Positions 6,726 to 17,200 of a DNA stretch of 48,231 nucleotides are shown piece after piece; position 1 is the stretch's first letter, and each line of letters begins with the position of its first letter. The position numbers were made by a program, and so were the translations under genes. The stretch is taken from assembly GCF_029868855.1 (NCBI RefSeq), contig NZ_JARWOV010000243.1, forward strand, positions 1 through 48,231. Direction: 5' to 3'. The notes below the pieces were generated by a model, which was not told where the DNA came from, searched no databases, and saw only the letters and a list, made by a program, of their open reading frames with translations. Source of the DNA: Nocardia carnea. GTDB taxonomy: Bacteria; Actinomycetota; Actinomycetes; Mycobacteriales; Mycobacteriaceae.

Positions 6726-8171
6726 TCAGTCCTTGCCGTTACCGGGTCCGGGATTCTCCGGGCCCGATTCGTCTCCACTCCGATCGGTGGGCGAATCCTG
6801 CGTCTCGCCTTTATCGCCCTTACCGGCCTGTTCGCGTTCCGCGGCCTCCGTGGCGGCCAGCTGGGCCAGCGGATCGTCGAACGCGCCCGCACCGCCGCCG
6901 ATCACCGAATCGATGAACCCGGCGGGCGCATCGAGATCCGCGGCGTCGGGCAGCAGATCCGGATGGGCCCAGACACCGTCGCGCGCCGCGATACCGGCGT
7001 CGTCGGTCAAGCGCTGCCACAGCGTGGCGGCTTCGCGCAGTTTGCGCGGTCGCAGCTCCAGGCCGACGAGCGTGGCGAAGGTTTGTTCGGCCGGGCCGCC
7101 GGTCGCCCGCCGGCGCCGCAGTGTCTCGGCCAGTGCACCCGCACCGGGAAGGCGCTCCCCGACCGCCGCACCGACCACGACCTGGACCCAGCCCTCGATC
7201 AGGGCGAGCAAGGTCTCCAGCCGGTCCAGGGCCTGTTTCTGTTCGGGGGTCGTCTGTGGTTCGAAACTCCCCTGGGACAGGATCTCCTCGAGCTTGCTCG
7301 GATCGGTCAGCGCCGAGGGGTCGAGATCGCGGGCCGCCTCCTCGAGCGCGGAGAAATCCATGGTGATCCCGCGCGCGTAGTCCTCGACCGCGCCGAGGAG
7401 CTGTTGGCGTAGCCACGGAACGTGCACGAACAAGCGCTGATGGGCGACCTCACGGGCAGCGAGGAACACCATGATCTCGCTCTCCGGCTGCTCGAGCCCC
7501 GCACTGAACTGCGAGATCGCGGTCGGCAGCAGCGCGGCCGTACCGGCCGGGCCCAGCGGCAGCCCGATATCGGTCCCGGTCAGCACTTCCTTGGCGAGCT
7601 GGCCGAGCGCCTGCCCGAGCTGCGAACCGAAGGCCAGCCCACCCATCTGACCGAGCATTCCCATCATCGGGCCGGCCATTTCGCGGGCTTCCTCGGGCAA
7701 CCCGGCGGCCCACATACCGGAGATCTGCTGTGCCACCGGGTCACAGAGCCGCTGCCAGGTGGGTAGCGTTTTCTCGATCCAGTCGTTGGCAGTCCAGGCC
7801 ACCGTGGTCGTCGCGCCGGCCGGGAAGGTCGTCGCATCGTCGAGCCACAGCTCGGCCAGATGCGCGGCATCGGCGACAGCGGCGGCCGTGCCGCTCGACA
7901 CCGGCTCGACGGTTTTACCGAGCTGCTGGCGGGCCAGCTGTTTGGCCACGTCGTAGTTCACCGGGCCGGAGCCGCCACCGCCGGCGACGCCCTGTCCCAT
8001 ACCGCTGAGCATCTGCCCGAGCGAGGTGAGCATCTGGCCCAGTGCCGCCGGGTCGAAACCGGCCGCGCCGCCACCGAGACCGAACGGATCGTTACCGCCG
8101 CCGGGCTTGTCACCACGGCCGCGGTCGTCGTCCTCGCCGCCCTGGGAGAATCCGAATCCGAAATCGCTCAT
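6726..8171 (-). CDS. Zincin_2 / DUF2342 family protein, putative metallohydrolase (Rv3195-like)
   Basis: A 481-residue cytoplasmic protein of the actinobacterial Zincin_2 (DUF2342) family. It has a Gly-rich, low-complexity N-terminus (about 70 residues, beginning MSDFGFGFSQGG), a long helical body and a putative metal-binding segment AAREVAHQRLFVHVPW followed by a conserved helical core. The C-terminal ~40 residues are acidic and disordered. The family is annotated as putative zinc metalloprotease, but substrates are unknown and the motif is not a clean HExxH. The ATG at 8171 overlaps by four bases (ATGA) the stop of a short upstream frame, suggesting coupled translation. In M. tuberculosis the same protein precedes Rv3196. 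Confidence 0.85.
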   Translation of the reverse strand: MSDFGFGFSQGGEDDDRGRGDKPGGGNDPFGLGGGAAGFDPAALGQMLTSLGQMLSGMGQGVAGGGGSGPVNYDVAKQLARQQLGKTVEPVSSGTAAAVADAAHLAELWLDDATTFPAGATTTVAWTANDWIEKTLPTWQRLCDPVAQQISGMWAAGLPEEAREMAGPMMGMLGQMGGLAFGSQLGQALGQLAKEVLTGTDIGLPLGPAGTAALLPTAISQFSAGLEQPESEIMVFLAAREVAHQRLFVHVPWLRQQLLGAVEDYARGITMDFSALEEAARDLDPSALTDPSKLEEILSQGSFEPQTTPEQKQALDRLETLLALIEGWVQVVVGAAVGERLPGAGALAETLRRRRATGGPAEQTFATLVGLELRPRKLREAATLWQRLTDDAGIAARDGVWAHPDLLPDAADLDAPAGFIDSVIGGGAGAFDDPLAQLAATEAAEREQAGKGDKGETQDSPTDRSGDESGPENPGPGNGKD

Positions 8172-8269
8172 GACGCCTCACCCGCCGTTACGACGTCCGG
8201 GTGGTGTCCGGGGAGCGCGCGCGCACCGAGCGAACCGGCCGGCGCTTCGTGAAGCTGCATGTTCTCCAT
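8168..8269 (-). CDS. Possible 33-codon leader ORF coupled to the Zincin_2 gene
   Basis: ATG 8269 opens a 33-codon frame (MENMQLHEAPAG...) whose TGA overlaps the ATG of the Zincin_2 gene. No homologue is recognised and no strong Shine-Dalgarno is visible. It could be a translational-coupling leader or chance. ATG 8260 is an alternative start. Confidence 0.25.
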   Translation of the reverse strand: MENMQLHEAPAGSLGARALPGHHPDVVTAGEAS

Positions 8270-8346
8270 AGTAGGCGCGGCGAACCGGCCGGTCCGCCAC
8301 GGCGGGGCGGCTTCGCGCTCGGTGAACACGCCGGACCGGTGACCGC

Positions 8347-9300
8347 TCACTCCGCGGGCGAATCGGCACGGTCGGCGGCAACCCACGATTCCACGATGGT
8401 GCGGGCGATGGATACCGAGCCCGGCAGCAGCAGTTTCGCCCCCGCGGCCGGGTCGGGGTCGATTCCCGCACCCGGCCGGGCGGGCCACCCCCCGGCCGCC
8501 AGTGCCGCGCGCACCTCGTCACGGGTGAACCAGCGGGCCTCGGCGATCTCGCCGTCGGTGAACACCAGCGGTTGCCCCGGATCGGCGACCGCACAGAAAC
8601 CGAGCATCAGCGACCTCGGAAACGGCCACGGCTGGCTGCCGAGATAGCGGATATCGCGGACCTCGAGCCCGACCTCCTCGAGCATCTCCCGTTCGACGCA
8701 GCGTTCGAGCGATTCCCCGGCCTCGACGAAACCGGCCAGCAGCGAGAACATCGTGGCCGGCCAGCTGTGCTGGCGACCCAGCAGGACCCGGTCGCCCCCG
8801 TCGTGGATCAGGCAGATCACCGCCGGGTCGGTGCGCGGGAAATCCTCGCGGCCGTCCTCGGTCACCCGGGACCACCCCGCCTTGGCGGGGATCATCGGAC
8901 TGCCGTCGGCACCGTGGAACGCGGCGCCGGCATGCCAGTTGATCAGGGCGAGTGCGGCCGAAAGCACCCCGGCGGTGAAATCGTCGATCGGGCTGTCCGC
9001 GAGCTGACGCAGATCACGCAGTTCACCGGCGAGTTCGCGGTCACGCACCGCCCACAGGTGCACACCCTCGCGGACACCGAGAAAGACCGCGTCCGGGCTG
9101 GGTTCGGCAGCGAGTTCGGTGGCGGCTTCCCAGACCAGCGCACCGGATTCGTAGCGCACCGCACCGCGCCGCCCGATCCGTAACAGCCGGGCGGTGGCCC
9201 AGCCTTCCTTCAGCGCATGTGCGTCGCCACGCAGATGGTCGGCGCGATCGAGCGCCGAACGGGACAACAGAGGGATCTGATTGAGCTCGAATACCGCCAC
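8347..9300 (-). CDS. nudC: NAD(+)/NADH diphosphatase NudC (Nudix hydrolase)
   Basis: A 317-residue Nudix hydrolase that splits NAD(H) into NMN(H) and AMP and can remove NAD caps from RNA. The Nudix box is complete (GFVEAGESLERCVEREMLEE continuing VGL) and is followed by the NudC-specific SQPWPFP motif that distinguishes NAD-specific members. The N-terminal domain is present, but the segment that carries the zinc Cys4 in E. coli NudC (here around WHAGAAFHGADGSP) has no cysteines, so this enzyme appears zinc-free there. ATG 9300 begins MAVFELNQIPLLSRS. The potassium-channel gene lies 40 bases upstream on the same strand, so the two are probably co-transcribed, as in M. tuberculosis (Rv3199c-Rv3200c). 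Confidence 0.93.
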   Translation of the reverse strand: MAVFELNQIPLLSRSALDRADHLRGDAHALKEGWATARLLRIGRRGAVRYESGALVWEAATELAAEPSPDAVFLGVREGVHLWAVRDRELAGELRDLRQLADSPIDDFTAGVLSAALALINWHAGAAFHGADGSPMIPAKAGWSRVTEDGREDFPRTDPAVICLIHDGGDRVLLGRQHSWPATMFSLLAGFVEAGESLERCVEREMLEEVGLEVRDIRYLGSQPWPFPRSLMLGFCAVADPGQPLVFTDGEIAEARWFTRDEVRAALAAGGWPARPGAGIDPDPAAGAKLLLPGSVSIARTIVESWVAADRADSPAE

Positions 9301-9340
9301 GACCCGAGACTATCGCGGCGCGAACCGCGGGATAGCCGGG

Positions 9341-10417
9341 TCAGCGTGCGCGACGGATATAGAGCAGTTTGTCCCCGGTTTCCAGGGCGTCGACAGCCGG
9401 TTCGCCCACCCGGATCAGATCGCCGTCGCGTACCACACCGAGCACGATATCGCTGAGGTGACGCGGCGATCCGCCCACCTCACCCGGCTCGACCTCGCGT
9501 TCGGCGACCGCGAAACCGTGTTCCGGGGTGAGCAGATCTTCCATCATCTCCACGACGCTGGGTGTGGTGGTCGCGATACCGAGCAGCCGCCCGGTGGTCT
9601 CCGAGGACACCACCACCGAATCGGCACCGGACTGGCGCAGCAGATGGGTGTTCTCCGATTCCCGGATCGAGGCGACGATCTTCGCTTTCTTGGTGAGCTC
9701 GCGGGCGGTGAGCGTGACCAGGACCGCGGTGTCGTCACGGTTGGCGGCCACGATGACCGAGGCCGCGTTCTGCACCCCCGCCAACCGCAGCACATCGGAC
9801 TGTGTGGCCGTCCCGTGCACGGTGACCAGGCCCGCGGTGGCGGCCGCCTCGAGGGCGATGGCGTCGGTATCCACGACGACGATTTCGGCAGGCTGCACGC
9901 CGTCCCCGAGCATGGCGTCGATAGCGGTGCGGCCCTTGGTGCCGTACCCGACGACGACGGTGTGATTACGCACGGTGCGCCTCCAACGCTGGATCTTCAA
10001 TGCCTGGCGGGAACGTTCGGTGAGCACCGCCAGGGTGGTGCCGACCAGGACGATGAGGAACAGCACCCGCAGCGGTGTGATGACGAAGATATTCACCAAC
10101 CGCGCCGAATCGGTGACCGGTGCGATATCGCCGTACCCGGTGGTGGACAGCGATACGGTCGCGTAATAGAACGCGTCGAGCAGGTCCACCGAACCGTCGG
10201 AATTGTCGTTGTAACCGGCACGGCCGAGGTAGACGACGATCGCCGCGGTGCACAGCAGGCCGATCGCGAACAGCACCCGGCGGGTCAGCGAAATCCACGG
10301 ACTGTTCTGTACCTCCGGGATCCGCAGCACCCCGACCAGCGCGAAATCCGGACGCTCGCCGCCGAGCCGCCCCCGGCCGCCCAACTGGGCGAACCGGGCA
10401 CTGACGGGGGCTACCAT
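9341..10417 (-). CDS. Two-TM potassium channel with cytoplasmic RCK (TrkA-N/TrkA-C) domains
   Basis: A 358-residue membrane protein of the Rv3200c type. It has TM1 (~47-66), a pore helix with the K+ selectivity filter TTGYGD (~91-96), TM2 (~110-132), an RCK-N Rossmann domain with GYGTKG (~158) binding a nucleotide, and a C-terminal RCK-C domain ending LETGDKLLYIRR. This is the layout of MthK-like ligand-gated channels. It probably sets K+ flux in response to nucleotide or ion binding. It starts at ATG 10417, divergent from the DoxX-like gene; the ~130-base gap must hold both promoters, but I see no clear elements. Confidence 0.9.
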   Translation of the reverse strand: MVAPVSARFAQLGGRGRLGGERPDFALVGVLRIPEVQNSPWISLTRRVLFAIGLLCTAAIVVYLGRAGYNDNSDGSVDLLDAFYYATVSLSTTGYGDIAPVTDSARLVNIFVITPLRVLFLIVLVGTTLAVLTERSRQALKIQRWRRTVRNHTVVVGYGTKGRTAIDAMLGDGVQPAEIVVVDTDAIALEAAATAGLVTVHGTATQSDVLRLAGVQNAASVIVAANRDDTAVLVTLTARELTKKAKIVASIRESENTHLLRQSGADSVVVSSETTGRLLGIATTTPSVVEMMEDLLTPEHGFAVAEREVEPGEVGGSPRHLSDIVLGVVRDGDLIRVGEPAVDALETGDKLLYIRRAR

Positions 10418-10557
10418 CCGCTACCCCGGGAATTCGACACCCTCAGTCCCTCCGACACAGCTCGGGAGCCTACCCGCTCGCGGGCGGTCCGGCCCGGTGC
10501 GTGCCCGGCGGTCCGCAGGCCCGCCTTCGCCCGTTCCCACGGATTACGGTGAAGCTC

Positions 10558-10833
10558 ATGGCAGACGACACACATTCGGGCACCTCCGACCCCGGCCGCG
10601 CCCCCGCGCTGCGCCTGGCCGCGATCCTCCTGGGTGCGGGGGTCATGCATTTCGTGGCTCCCGGGCCGTTCGATTCCATCGTGCCGAAACGGTTGCCCGG
10701 CAAGGCGCGCTCTTACACGTATCTGTCCGGTGTGGCCGAAATGCTCGAGGCGATCTCGCTGCTGCGTCTGCCCTTGCAGGTGCCGTTGATCACCCAGGCC
10801 TTGGCGGTGGGCCGCCGGGCGCCGCGGGCCTGA
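10558..10833 (+). CDS. DoxX-like membrane protein, internally shortened
   Basis: A 91-residue frame (ATG 10558; GTG 10549 would add MKL). The first ~65 residues match the start of small DoxX-like membrane proteins (LRLAAILLGAGVMHFVAP...SIVPKRLPGKARSYTYLSG). The last ~20 match the family's C-terminus (RLPLQVPLITQALAV). The expected middle, with two membrane helices and roughly 40-50 residues, is missing, and the join falls after EAISLL. Family members are usually about 130-140 residues. This is either an in-frame deletion that leaves a non-functional or altered protein, or an assembly collapse. It is convergent with adnB. Confidence 0.6.
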   Translation: MADDTHSGTSDPGRAPALRLAAILLGAGVMHFVAPGPFDSIVPKRLPGKARSYTYLSGVAEMLEAISLLRLPLQVPLITQALAVGRRAPRA

Positions 10834-10875
10834 ACGGGCGCACGCGAGCGAGATTCTGCTCGGCTTCCCCGGCCA

Positions 10876-13800
10876 CTACCGCCGCGATCTCTCGTCCGGA
10901 TCGCCGGAGCCCTCTGCGTGGGTCGTGTTCGTGAGCAGCTCGGTGAGTTCCGCGGGCCCGGGCAACCGGTCCGGAGAGACAGTGCGGCCGGTGTGCACAT
11001 AGTGGAAGGCGGCGCCGACCCGTTTCAGCACCTGCTCTTCGTCTTCCCCGGTCCGCGCCGCCAGCAGGCGCGCCCAGGCCAGGCGGTAGACGGCCAGCTG
11101 CATGGCGACCGCGGGTTCGTCGGCGGGGCCGGGTTCGGCACCGGTTTTCCAGTCGACAACGGTCCAGCCGTCCTCCGGTTCGGCGAAAACCGCATCCATC
11201 CGGCCGCGGATCACGATCCCCGCGATGGTCGTTTCGAACGGCACCTCTATCTCCACCGGGCGCCGTGCCGACCAGCGCGAGGACAGGAAAGCATCCTGCA
11301 TCCGGGCCAGTTCCACATCGGCCGCGGCGCCCGCGTCCGCCGCACCGGGCAGATCGTCGAGGCCCGGTAGCTGGTCGGTGGCGAACCAGCGCTGCACCCA
11401 CGCATGGAATGCGGTGCCGCGGCGAGCCAGCGGATTCGGTGGGTACGGCAGTGGGCGGCGCAGCCGCGCGGCGAGCTTGCCCGGATCGGCGCGCATTTCG
11501 ACCAGCGCGGTGGCGGGGAGCTGGCTGGGCAGTTCCACATCGGTGACCGTGGCCGCCGTCGACCGGAATTCGGCGAGCAGCGCATCGACATCGGCGGCCC
11601 AGCCGTCCGGATCGTCGTCCGGTTCCGGTTCGGGCACTCCGGCGGCGAATTCGGCCAGCGCGGCGTGCACCAGAGCCGCCCCTTCCTCGATATCCGCGCG
11701 GCGGTCGCCCAGCGGATCCTCGGGCCAGGGCGCGGTATCCGGAGTCGCGGCCAGCGGGTTCGCTTCGCCCTCTTCCGGTTCCGGCGCCCAGTACGCGATC
11801 TCCACACCACTGTCGGGCAACTCGGCGGCGGCTTTCACTTCCAGCAGGAACTCCGAGGGTCCCTTCGGTTTGTCACCGGATTCGGGCCAGTGATGGGCGG
11901 AGACCAGCAGTACGCGTTCGGTTCTGGTCAGCGCGACATAGAAGAGTCGCCGGTCCTCGTCGAGCCGGCGGCGCTGCAATGCCTTCTTGTGCGCGGCCAG
12001 ACAGCGCTGCAGGTCGGCGCGGTCGGCGCAGTCGGCGAGCTCGAGCACCGGCACACCGTCCGGTGAATCCGCGGTGGCGCGGTCGCCACGTAGCGAGGTA
12101 GGCAGCTCGGCCAGCGCACCCAGCCAGGTGTTCACCCCGCGGGTGGACGGGAACACTTCCCTGCACACATGGGGAACCGCGACCACCTCCCATTCCAGGC
12201 CCTTGGCCGCATGCACGGTGAGCACCTGGACACGGTCCGGGGCGACCTCCACCTCCCCGGGTTCCAGACCGTTCTCCACCGATTCCGCGGCCGCGAGAAA
12301 CGCGAGCAATCCGCCGAGGCTCGCTCCGGTATCCGCGGCGAAACCGGCCACCACTTCGGCGAAGGCATCCAGATGTTCGCGTCCCGCGCCGGACCCGGTC
12401 AGGGCACGCCGCGCCTGCGCTTCCACACCGACCCCGATGGTGCGCTCCACGTCGGCGACCAGTTCGGTGAGTGGCTGCCCGGCCCGTTCCCGAAGCATCG
12501 CCAGTTCCCGGCCCAGCGTGGTGATCCGCCGATACCCGGCTGTCGAATAGCGTTGCGGCGGGCCGGGGTCGGCGATCGCATCGGCGAGTCCGGCACGTTC
12601 GGCGGGTTCCGGCGCCACCTCGCGGAGCGCCGCGGCCAGGGTGGTCGCATCGGTGATCTCGCCGCCGGGATCGTGGCCGATCGACAGTTCCCGGGCCCGG
12701 CGGGCGAGGGCGGCCAGATCGGCCACACCGAGACGCCAGCGGGCACCGGTGAGGATCCGCACCGCCGCGCTCCCGGCCGCCGGATCGGCGATGAGCCGCA
12801 GGGTCGCGACGATATCGGCGACCTCCGGCGTCGCAAGCAGCCCGCCGAGACCGACGATCTCCACCGGCAGCCCCTGTGCGCGCATATGTTCGGCGAGTTC
12901 GGCGGCATCGGCGTTACGGCGGATCAGCACCGCGGAAGTGGGCGGTGGCCGCTGTGCTTCGCGGGCGCGCGCCCATTCGGCGGCGATCCGTTCGGCGATC
13001 CAGCGGCGTTCGTCGGTCACGGTGGCACACAGCGCGAGAGCGAGATCGCCGGACGTGGCATCGGGTTTCGCGCGTAGCGGATCCACCGTGACCCCGCCGC
13101 TCGCGCGGGCCGCGGCGCGTAGCGGCTCGACGACCATGTTGGCGAGGTCGAGTGCCTCCGGTGGGTTGCGCCAACTGGTGAGCAGCGGCAGGACCGGCGC
13201 CGGATCGCCGGGGCCGCGCGGGAAATCGGTGGTGAACCGGGGCAGGTTGGCCGCCGACGCACCACGCCAGCCGTAGATCGACTGCATAGGATCACCGACC
13301 GCGGTCACCGACGGTGCCGGCGGTTCGCTGCGCCGGGGCCCGCGCCGCTCGGCCGCATAGCCGGCGCCGAACAGGGCCGACAGCAGAATGCGCTGCGCGT
13401 GACCGGTGTCCTGGTATTCGTCGAGCAGGACCAGCCGGAACCGGGCTCGCTCGGCATCGGCGACCTCGCGATGCTCTGCGGCGAGCCGCGCCGCCAGCGA
13501 CATCTGGGCCCCGAAGTCGAGCGCACCGCGCTGATGGAGGGTTTCGCGCAGTTGCCGGACCAGCGGCAACAGCGCGACCCGTTCCCGCTGCGCGCGCAGA
13601 ATCGACAACAACTCCTTGTTCGGGCCGCCCCGCTGGCGCGGGCCGGGCGGCAGGGTGTGGACCAGTTTCTCCAGCTCGGTATGCGCTTCGGCCAGTTGTT
13701 CGGGTTCCACGAGATGTTCGGCGAGCTGGCCGGACAACGCGAGAACAGCCTCGGTGACGGTAAGCGGTGAACGGTCGGTCTCCAGATCGCCGTCCCAGCC

Positions 13801-14271
13801 GCGCACCACTTGATGAGCCACCTGCCAGAGCTGCGTTTCGGTGAGCAGCGCGGCCGACGGCTCCACCGGCAGCAGCAACCCGTGTTCGCGGAGCAACCGC
13901 CCGGCGTAGGAGTGATAGGTGCTGATCTCCGGTTCCGCGGCGGTCAGAGTGGTGCGCAGCTCGCCGGTCGGATCGAGATCGCGTAACAGACGGGAACCGG
14001 CCAGCCGGGCCAGCCGGGTCCGGATACGGGCGGTGAGCTGCTGGGCGGCTTTCCGGGTGAAGGTCAGGCCCAGCACTTCCTCCGGGGTGACGAGGCGGTT
14101 GGCCACCATCCAGACCACCCGCGCCGCCATGGTCTCGGTTTTACCCGCGCCCGCACCCGCCACCACCAGCGCCGGACCCGGTGGTGCGGCGATCACCGCG
14201 GCTTGTTCCGCGGTCGGCGGAGGCAGGCCGAGCGCCTCGGCCAGTTGCCCCGGAGTGACCCGGGCGCTCAC
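10876..14271 (-). CDS. adnB: Helicase-nuclease subunit AdnB
   Basis: A 1131-residue UvrD-like motor fused to a C-terminal RecB-family nuclease. With AdnA it forms the mycobacterial-type AdnAB complex that resects double-strand DNA ends for recombination. Motor motifs are complete: Walker A GAGAGKTET, motif II LLDEYQDTGHAQ, motif III GDPMQSIYGWRGAS, motif V TVHAAKGLEWEVV, motif VI YVALTRTERVLL. The nuclease motif is TVVDWKTG followed by AMQLAVYRLAW. In the M. smegmatis enzyme AdnB is the lead translocase. The GTG at 14271 overlaps the adnA stop (GTGA), so the two are translationally coupled. Length agrees with Rv3201c (~1100). Confidence 0.93.
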   Translation of the reverse strand: MSARVTPGQLAEALGLPPPTAEQAAVIAAPPGPALVVAGAGAGKTETMAARVVWMVANRLVTPEEVLGLTFTRKAAQQLTARIRTRLARLAGSRLLRDLDPTGELRTTLTAAEPEISTYHSYAGRLLREHGLLLPVEPSAALLTETQLWQVAHQVVRGWDGDLETDRSPLTVTEAVLALSGQLAEHLVEPEQLAEAHTELEKLVHTLPPGPRQRGGPNKELLSILRAQRERVALLPLVRQLRETLHQRGALDFGAQMSLAARLAAEHREVADAERARFRLVLLDEYQDTGHAQRILLSALFGAGYAAERRGPRRSEPPAPSVTAVGDPMQSIYGWRGASAANLPRFTTDFPRGPGDPAPVLPLLTSWRNPPEALDLANMVVEPLRAAARASGGVTVDPLRAKPDATSGDLALALCATVTDERRWIAERIAAEWARAREAQRPPPTSAVLIRRNADAAELAEHMRAQGLPVEIVGLGGLLATPEVADIVATLRLIADPAAGSAAVRILTGARWRLGVADLAALARRARELSIGHDPGGEITDATTLAAALREVAPEPAERAGLADAIADPGPPQRYSTAGYRRITTLGRELAMLRERAGQPLTELVADVERTIGVGVEAQARRALTGSGAGREHLDAFAEVVAGFAADTGASLGGLLAFLAAAESVENGLEPGEVEVAPDRVQVLTVHAAKGLEWEVVAVPHVCREVFPSTRGVNTWLGALAELPTSLRGDRATADSPDGVPVLELADCADRADLQRCLAAHKKALQRRRLDEDRRLFYVALTRTERVLLVSAHHWPESGDKPKGPSEFLLEVKAAAELPDSGVEIAYWAPEPEEGEANPLAATPDTAPWPEDPLGDRRADIEEGAALVHAALAEFAAGVPEPEPDDDPDGWAADVDALLAEFRSTAATVTDVELPSQLPATALVEMRADPGKLAARLRRPLPYPPNPLARRGTAFHAWVQRWFATDQLPGLDDLPGAADAGAAADVELARMQDAFLSSRWSARRPVEIEVPFETTIAGIVIRGRMDAVFAEPEDGWTVVDWKTGAEPGPADEPAVAMQLAVYRLAWARLLAARTGEDEEQVLKRVGAAFHYVHTGRTVSPDRLPGPAELTELLTNTTHAEGSGDPDERSRR

Positions 14272-17200
14272 TCGTCGGTCACCTGACGTCCGGCGTCCTG
14301 AATCGGGCAACTGTTCTTCACGGCGCAGTGGCGGCAGCCGTCGTTGCGGATCGCCAGGAAACCGGGCCCCGCGGTGGTCGCCGCGGCCGTGTGGATCGTG
14401 TCCCGCCAGGCCTCGACGGCTTCGGAGTCGAACGCCGGTTGGACGCGTTCTTTCGCGACCCCGCTGGAAGCCGGCAATCCGACGTATACCAGCCGCGCGC
14501 CACCGGGTTCGGAATCTGTGGCGGTCTCGTCGAGTGCGCCCGCGGCGGCCGCGACCTGGTAGGTCGCCAGCTGGGCGTGCTGGGCGGCATCGGCCTCGCT
14601 GACCGGGTTCTTCCCCGTTTTCACGTCCACGATCACGAACCGGCCCCGCTCGTCGCGTTCGAGGCGATCGATCCGGCCGCGGATCCGGACCGCGGGCGCG
14701 TCCTCGCCGCGGCCGGGCAGGACGCAATCGACGGGCACCTCGACACCGGCCTGAGTGAGTTCGGCCCGGGTATTGCGCACCCAGGCGACGAACGCGTCCA
14801 GCATGGACTCGGTCCGGCGCAGTTCCTGACGGGAGTGCCAGCTGGTTTCCGGGTCGATCGCCGGCCAGGTGCGGGCGAGTTCGGCACGCACCCGGTCCAG
14901 CGGGACGTGGCCCGCCAGCGCCTGCACGAGGGTGTGCACCAGCGTTCCCTTCACGGCGTGCGGGTTCTCCCCGTCCGACCCGCCGTGCCGCTCCAGCGCC
15001 CAGCGCAGCGGGCAGGTGCGCAGCAGCTCCACCGTCGACGGGGACAGCGCGATCGGCCCGTCGTCCTCCCACAGGGTCTCGGTGGAGCTGAGGCCGGGAA
15101 CGCCGTACCAGTCGCCGGGCGCGGTGCCGGGTATCCCGGCCAGTGCCAGCCGGGCCAGCTGGGCGGCGGCGCGGCGACGGCGCTCGTCACCGGCGTCCGG
15201 ATCGCAGACGACCGCGCGCAGTTCGGCCACCAGCGCATGCAACGCCAGCACGCGGCCCGGCTCGGCGATCGGGAGTGCTTGATCGTCGGCTTCGCCGCCG
15301 ACCAGCTCGGCCATGAACCGCGACGGCACCAGATCGCGTTCACCGGTCACGGATTCCACCGCGGTCACCAGCAGTGCACGCCGGGCCCGGCTGCAGGCGA
15401 GGAACAGCAGGCGGCGTTCCTCGGCCAAGATCGGCGCGGACCGGCTCACCCGCTCGGTGATACCGGCGACCTGATCCACCAGATCCTCGGTATGCAGCAA
15501 AGTGCCGCGGGGGCGTGGATCCGGCCAGATGCCCTCCTGCACCCCGGCAACCGCGACGACCTCCCATTCCCGCCCGGCCGCGGCATGGGCACTCAGCAGA
15601 TCGACGGCCTCGTCCTGCCGCGACCGCGCCGCCCGATCCTGCGCGATCTGCTGCTGGGTGAGGTATTCCACGAACCCTTCGATGGTGGCGCCCGGTAGCC
15701 GATCGGTGTAGGCGGCCGCCGCGTCGAACAGCGCGACCGCCGCGTCGAGGTCGCGATCGGCCTGCATCCCGGCCGCCCCGCCGCGCTCCGACTGCGCCAG
15801 CCACCGCTTCTCCAGGCGCGACCCGGTCCACAGCGCCCACAACACGTCCTCGAGGGTGCCGCCGTCACGCCGGACCCGGCGGGCACGGTCCAGTGCCCGC
15901 AGTGCCCGGTTCAGCGGCGCGACCTCCACCTCGGTGAGACCCGCGAGGATTCGCTCGTCACCCGAACCGAGGAGCAGGTCGCGCAGGATATCCACCGAGG
16001 GACGATCGGAAATTCGCCCGTGGTCGCCGCCGGTGGCACCGACCTCGCCGGCGCCCCTTCCGCGGGCCCCCGAAGTCGAACCGGTGGAGGAATTGCCGTC
16101 GGCCCCGCCGGGCCGGGCCGGCATCGCGTTCTTGTCCACTGAAGACCGGACCTCGTCCGTCGTCGACAGGGAGCCGAATATTTCTCCGTCGTCCGCGCGT
16201 TCCGGTGGCGGCCCGAACCCATCGTTTCCGGCGGCGAGATGGGGCAGTGATCCGAACTCTTCGCCATCGTCCGCGAGCTCCGGCGGGGGCACGAAGTCGT
16301 CGTCTTCATACGGGCGGTCCGGCGGAAGCCCATCCCAGGGGTCCGCGTCGGCATAGTTCTCATCCAGACCGAACCAATCCGCGTCCTCCGCGTAGCGGAC
16401 CGTATCGTCGGCGAAGCGGTCCGCGTCCCGGAAGAATTCGGGGCGTGGGAAATCGTCCGGGCGCTGCGCCTGCGGCGATTCCGGATCGGGAATCGGCGGC
16501 TCGTATTCCGGTTCGGGCAGCTCGTGATCCGGTTCGGGTGGCGCGGCTTCCGGCCCGGACAGCACGTCCCCCGGCCCGAATGCTCCGGCCGCGGGCTCGG
16601 AAGGTGCGGCCGCGGTATCCCCCGCTTCCGGCTCGGAGCGGGACAGTTCGAGTGTGGTGCGCCGGATTCCGCGGCGCAGGCGGCGCATGCCGATCTGGTC
16701 GGCGCCGCCGAGCGGGCCGCCCAGCAGGTCGAGCGCGTCGTCGGGACCGAAGAGCGATTCCGTGGACCCGGGACCCCGGCGGGCGGCCTCCCCGGCGAGC
16801 ACGGCGCGCAGCGCGAGCAGCATCCAGGCGGCGCCGCGGCGGCGGGCCAGGGGGGTATCGGTCACCGGCTGCCGGACCGGGACCCCGGCGGCCAGCAGCG
16901 CCCGCCGCAACGGGGGCAGCAGCAGCGGGACCGATCGCACGATCACCGCCATCTGCGACCACGGCACCCCATCGGTGAGGTGGGCGCGCCGCAACTGATC
17001 CGCGATGAGCGAGGCCTCCTTGGCCGGGCTGCCGAGCACCCGGACGCGGACCTGCGCGGCGGGTGCCGTCTCCCCCGCCGCCGGTTCGCCACGTTCCGCG
17101 GGACCCAGATCCGCGAAAGTGGTGCGATGCGCGGCGCTGCCCGGCAGCCGCGAAGCGATACGGGCGGTCGCGGCGTGGATGGCCGGCCCGGAACGGTGGT

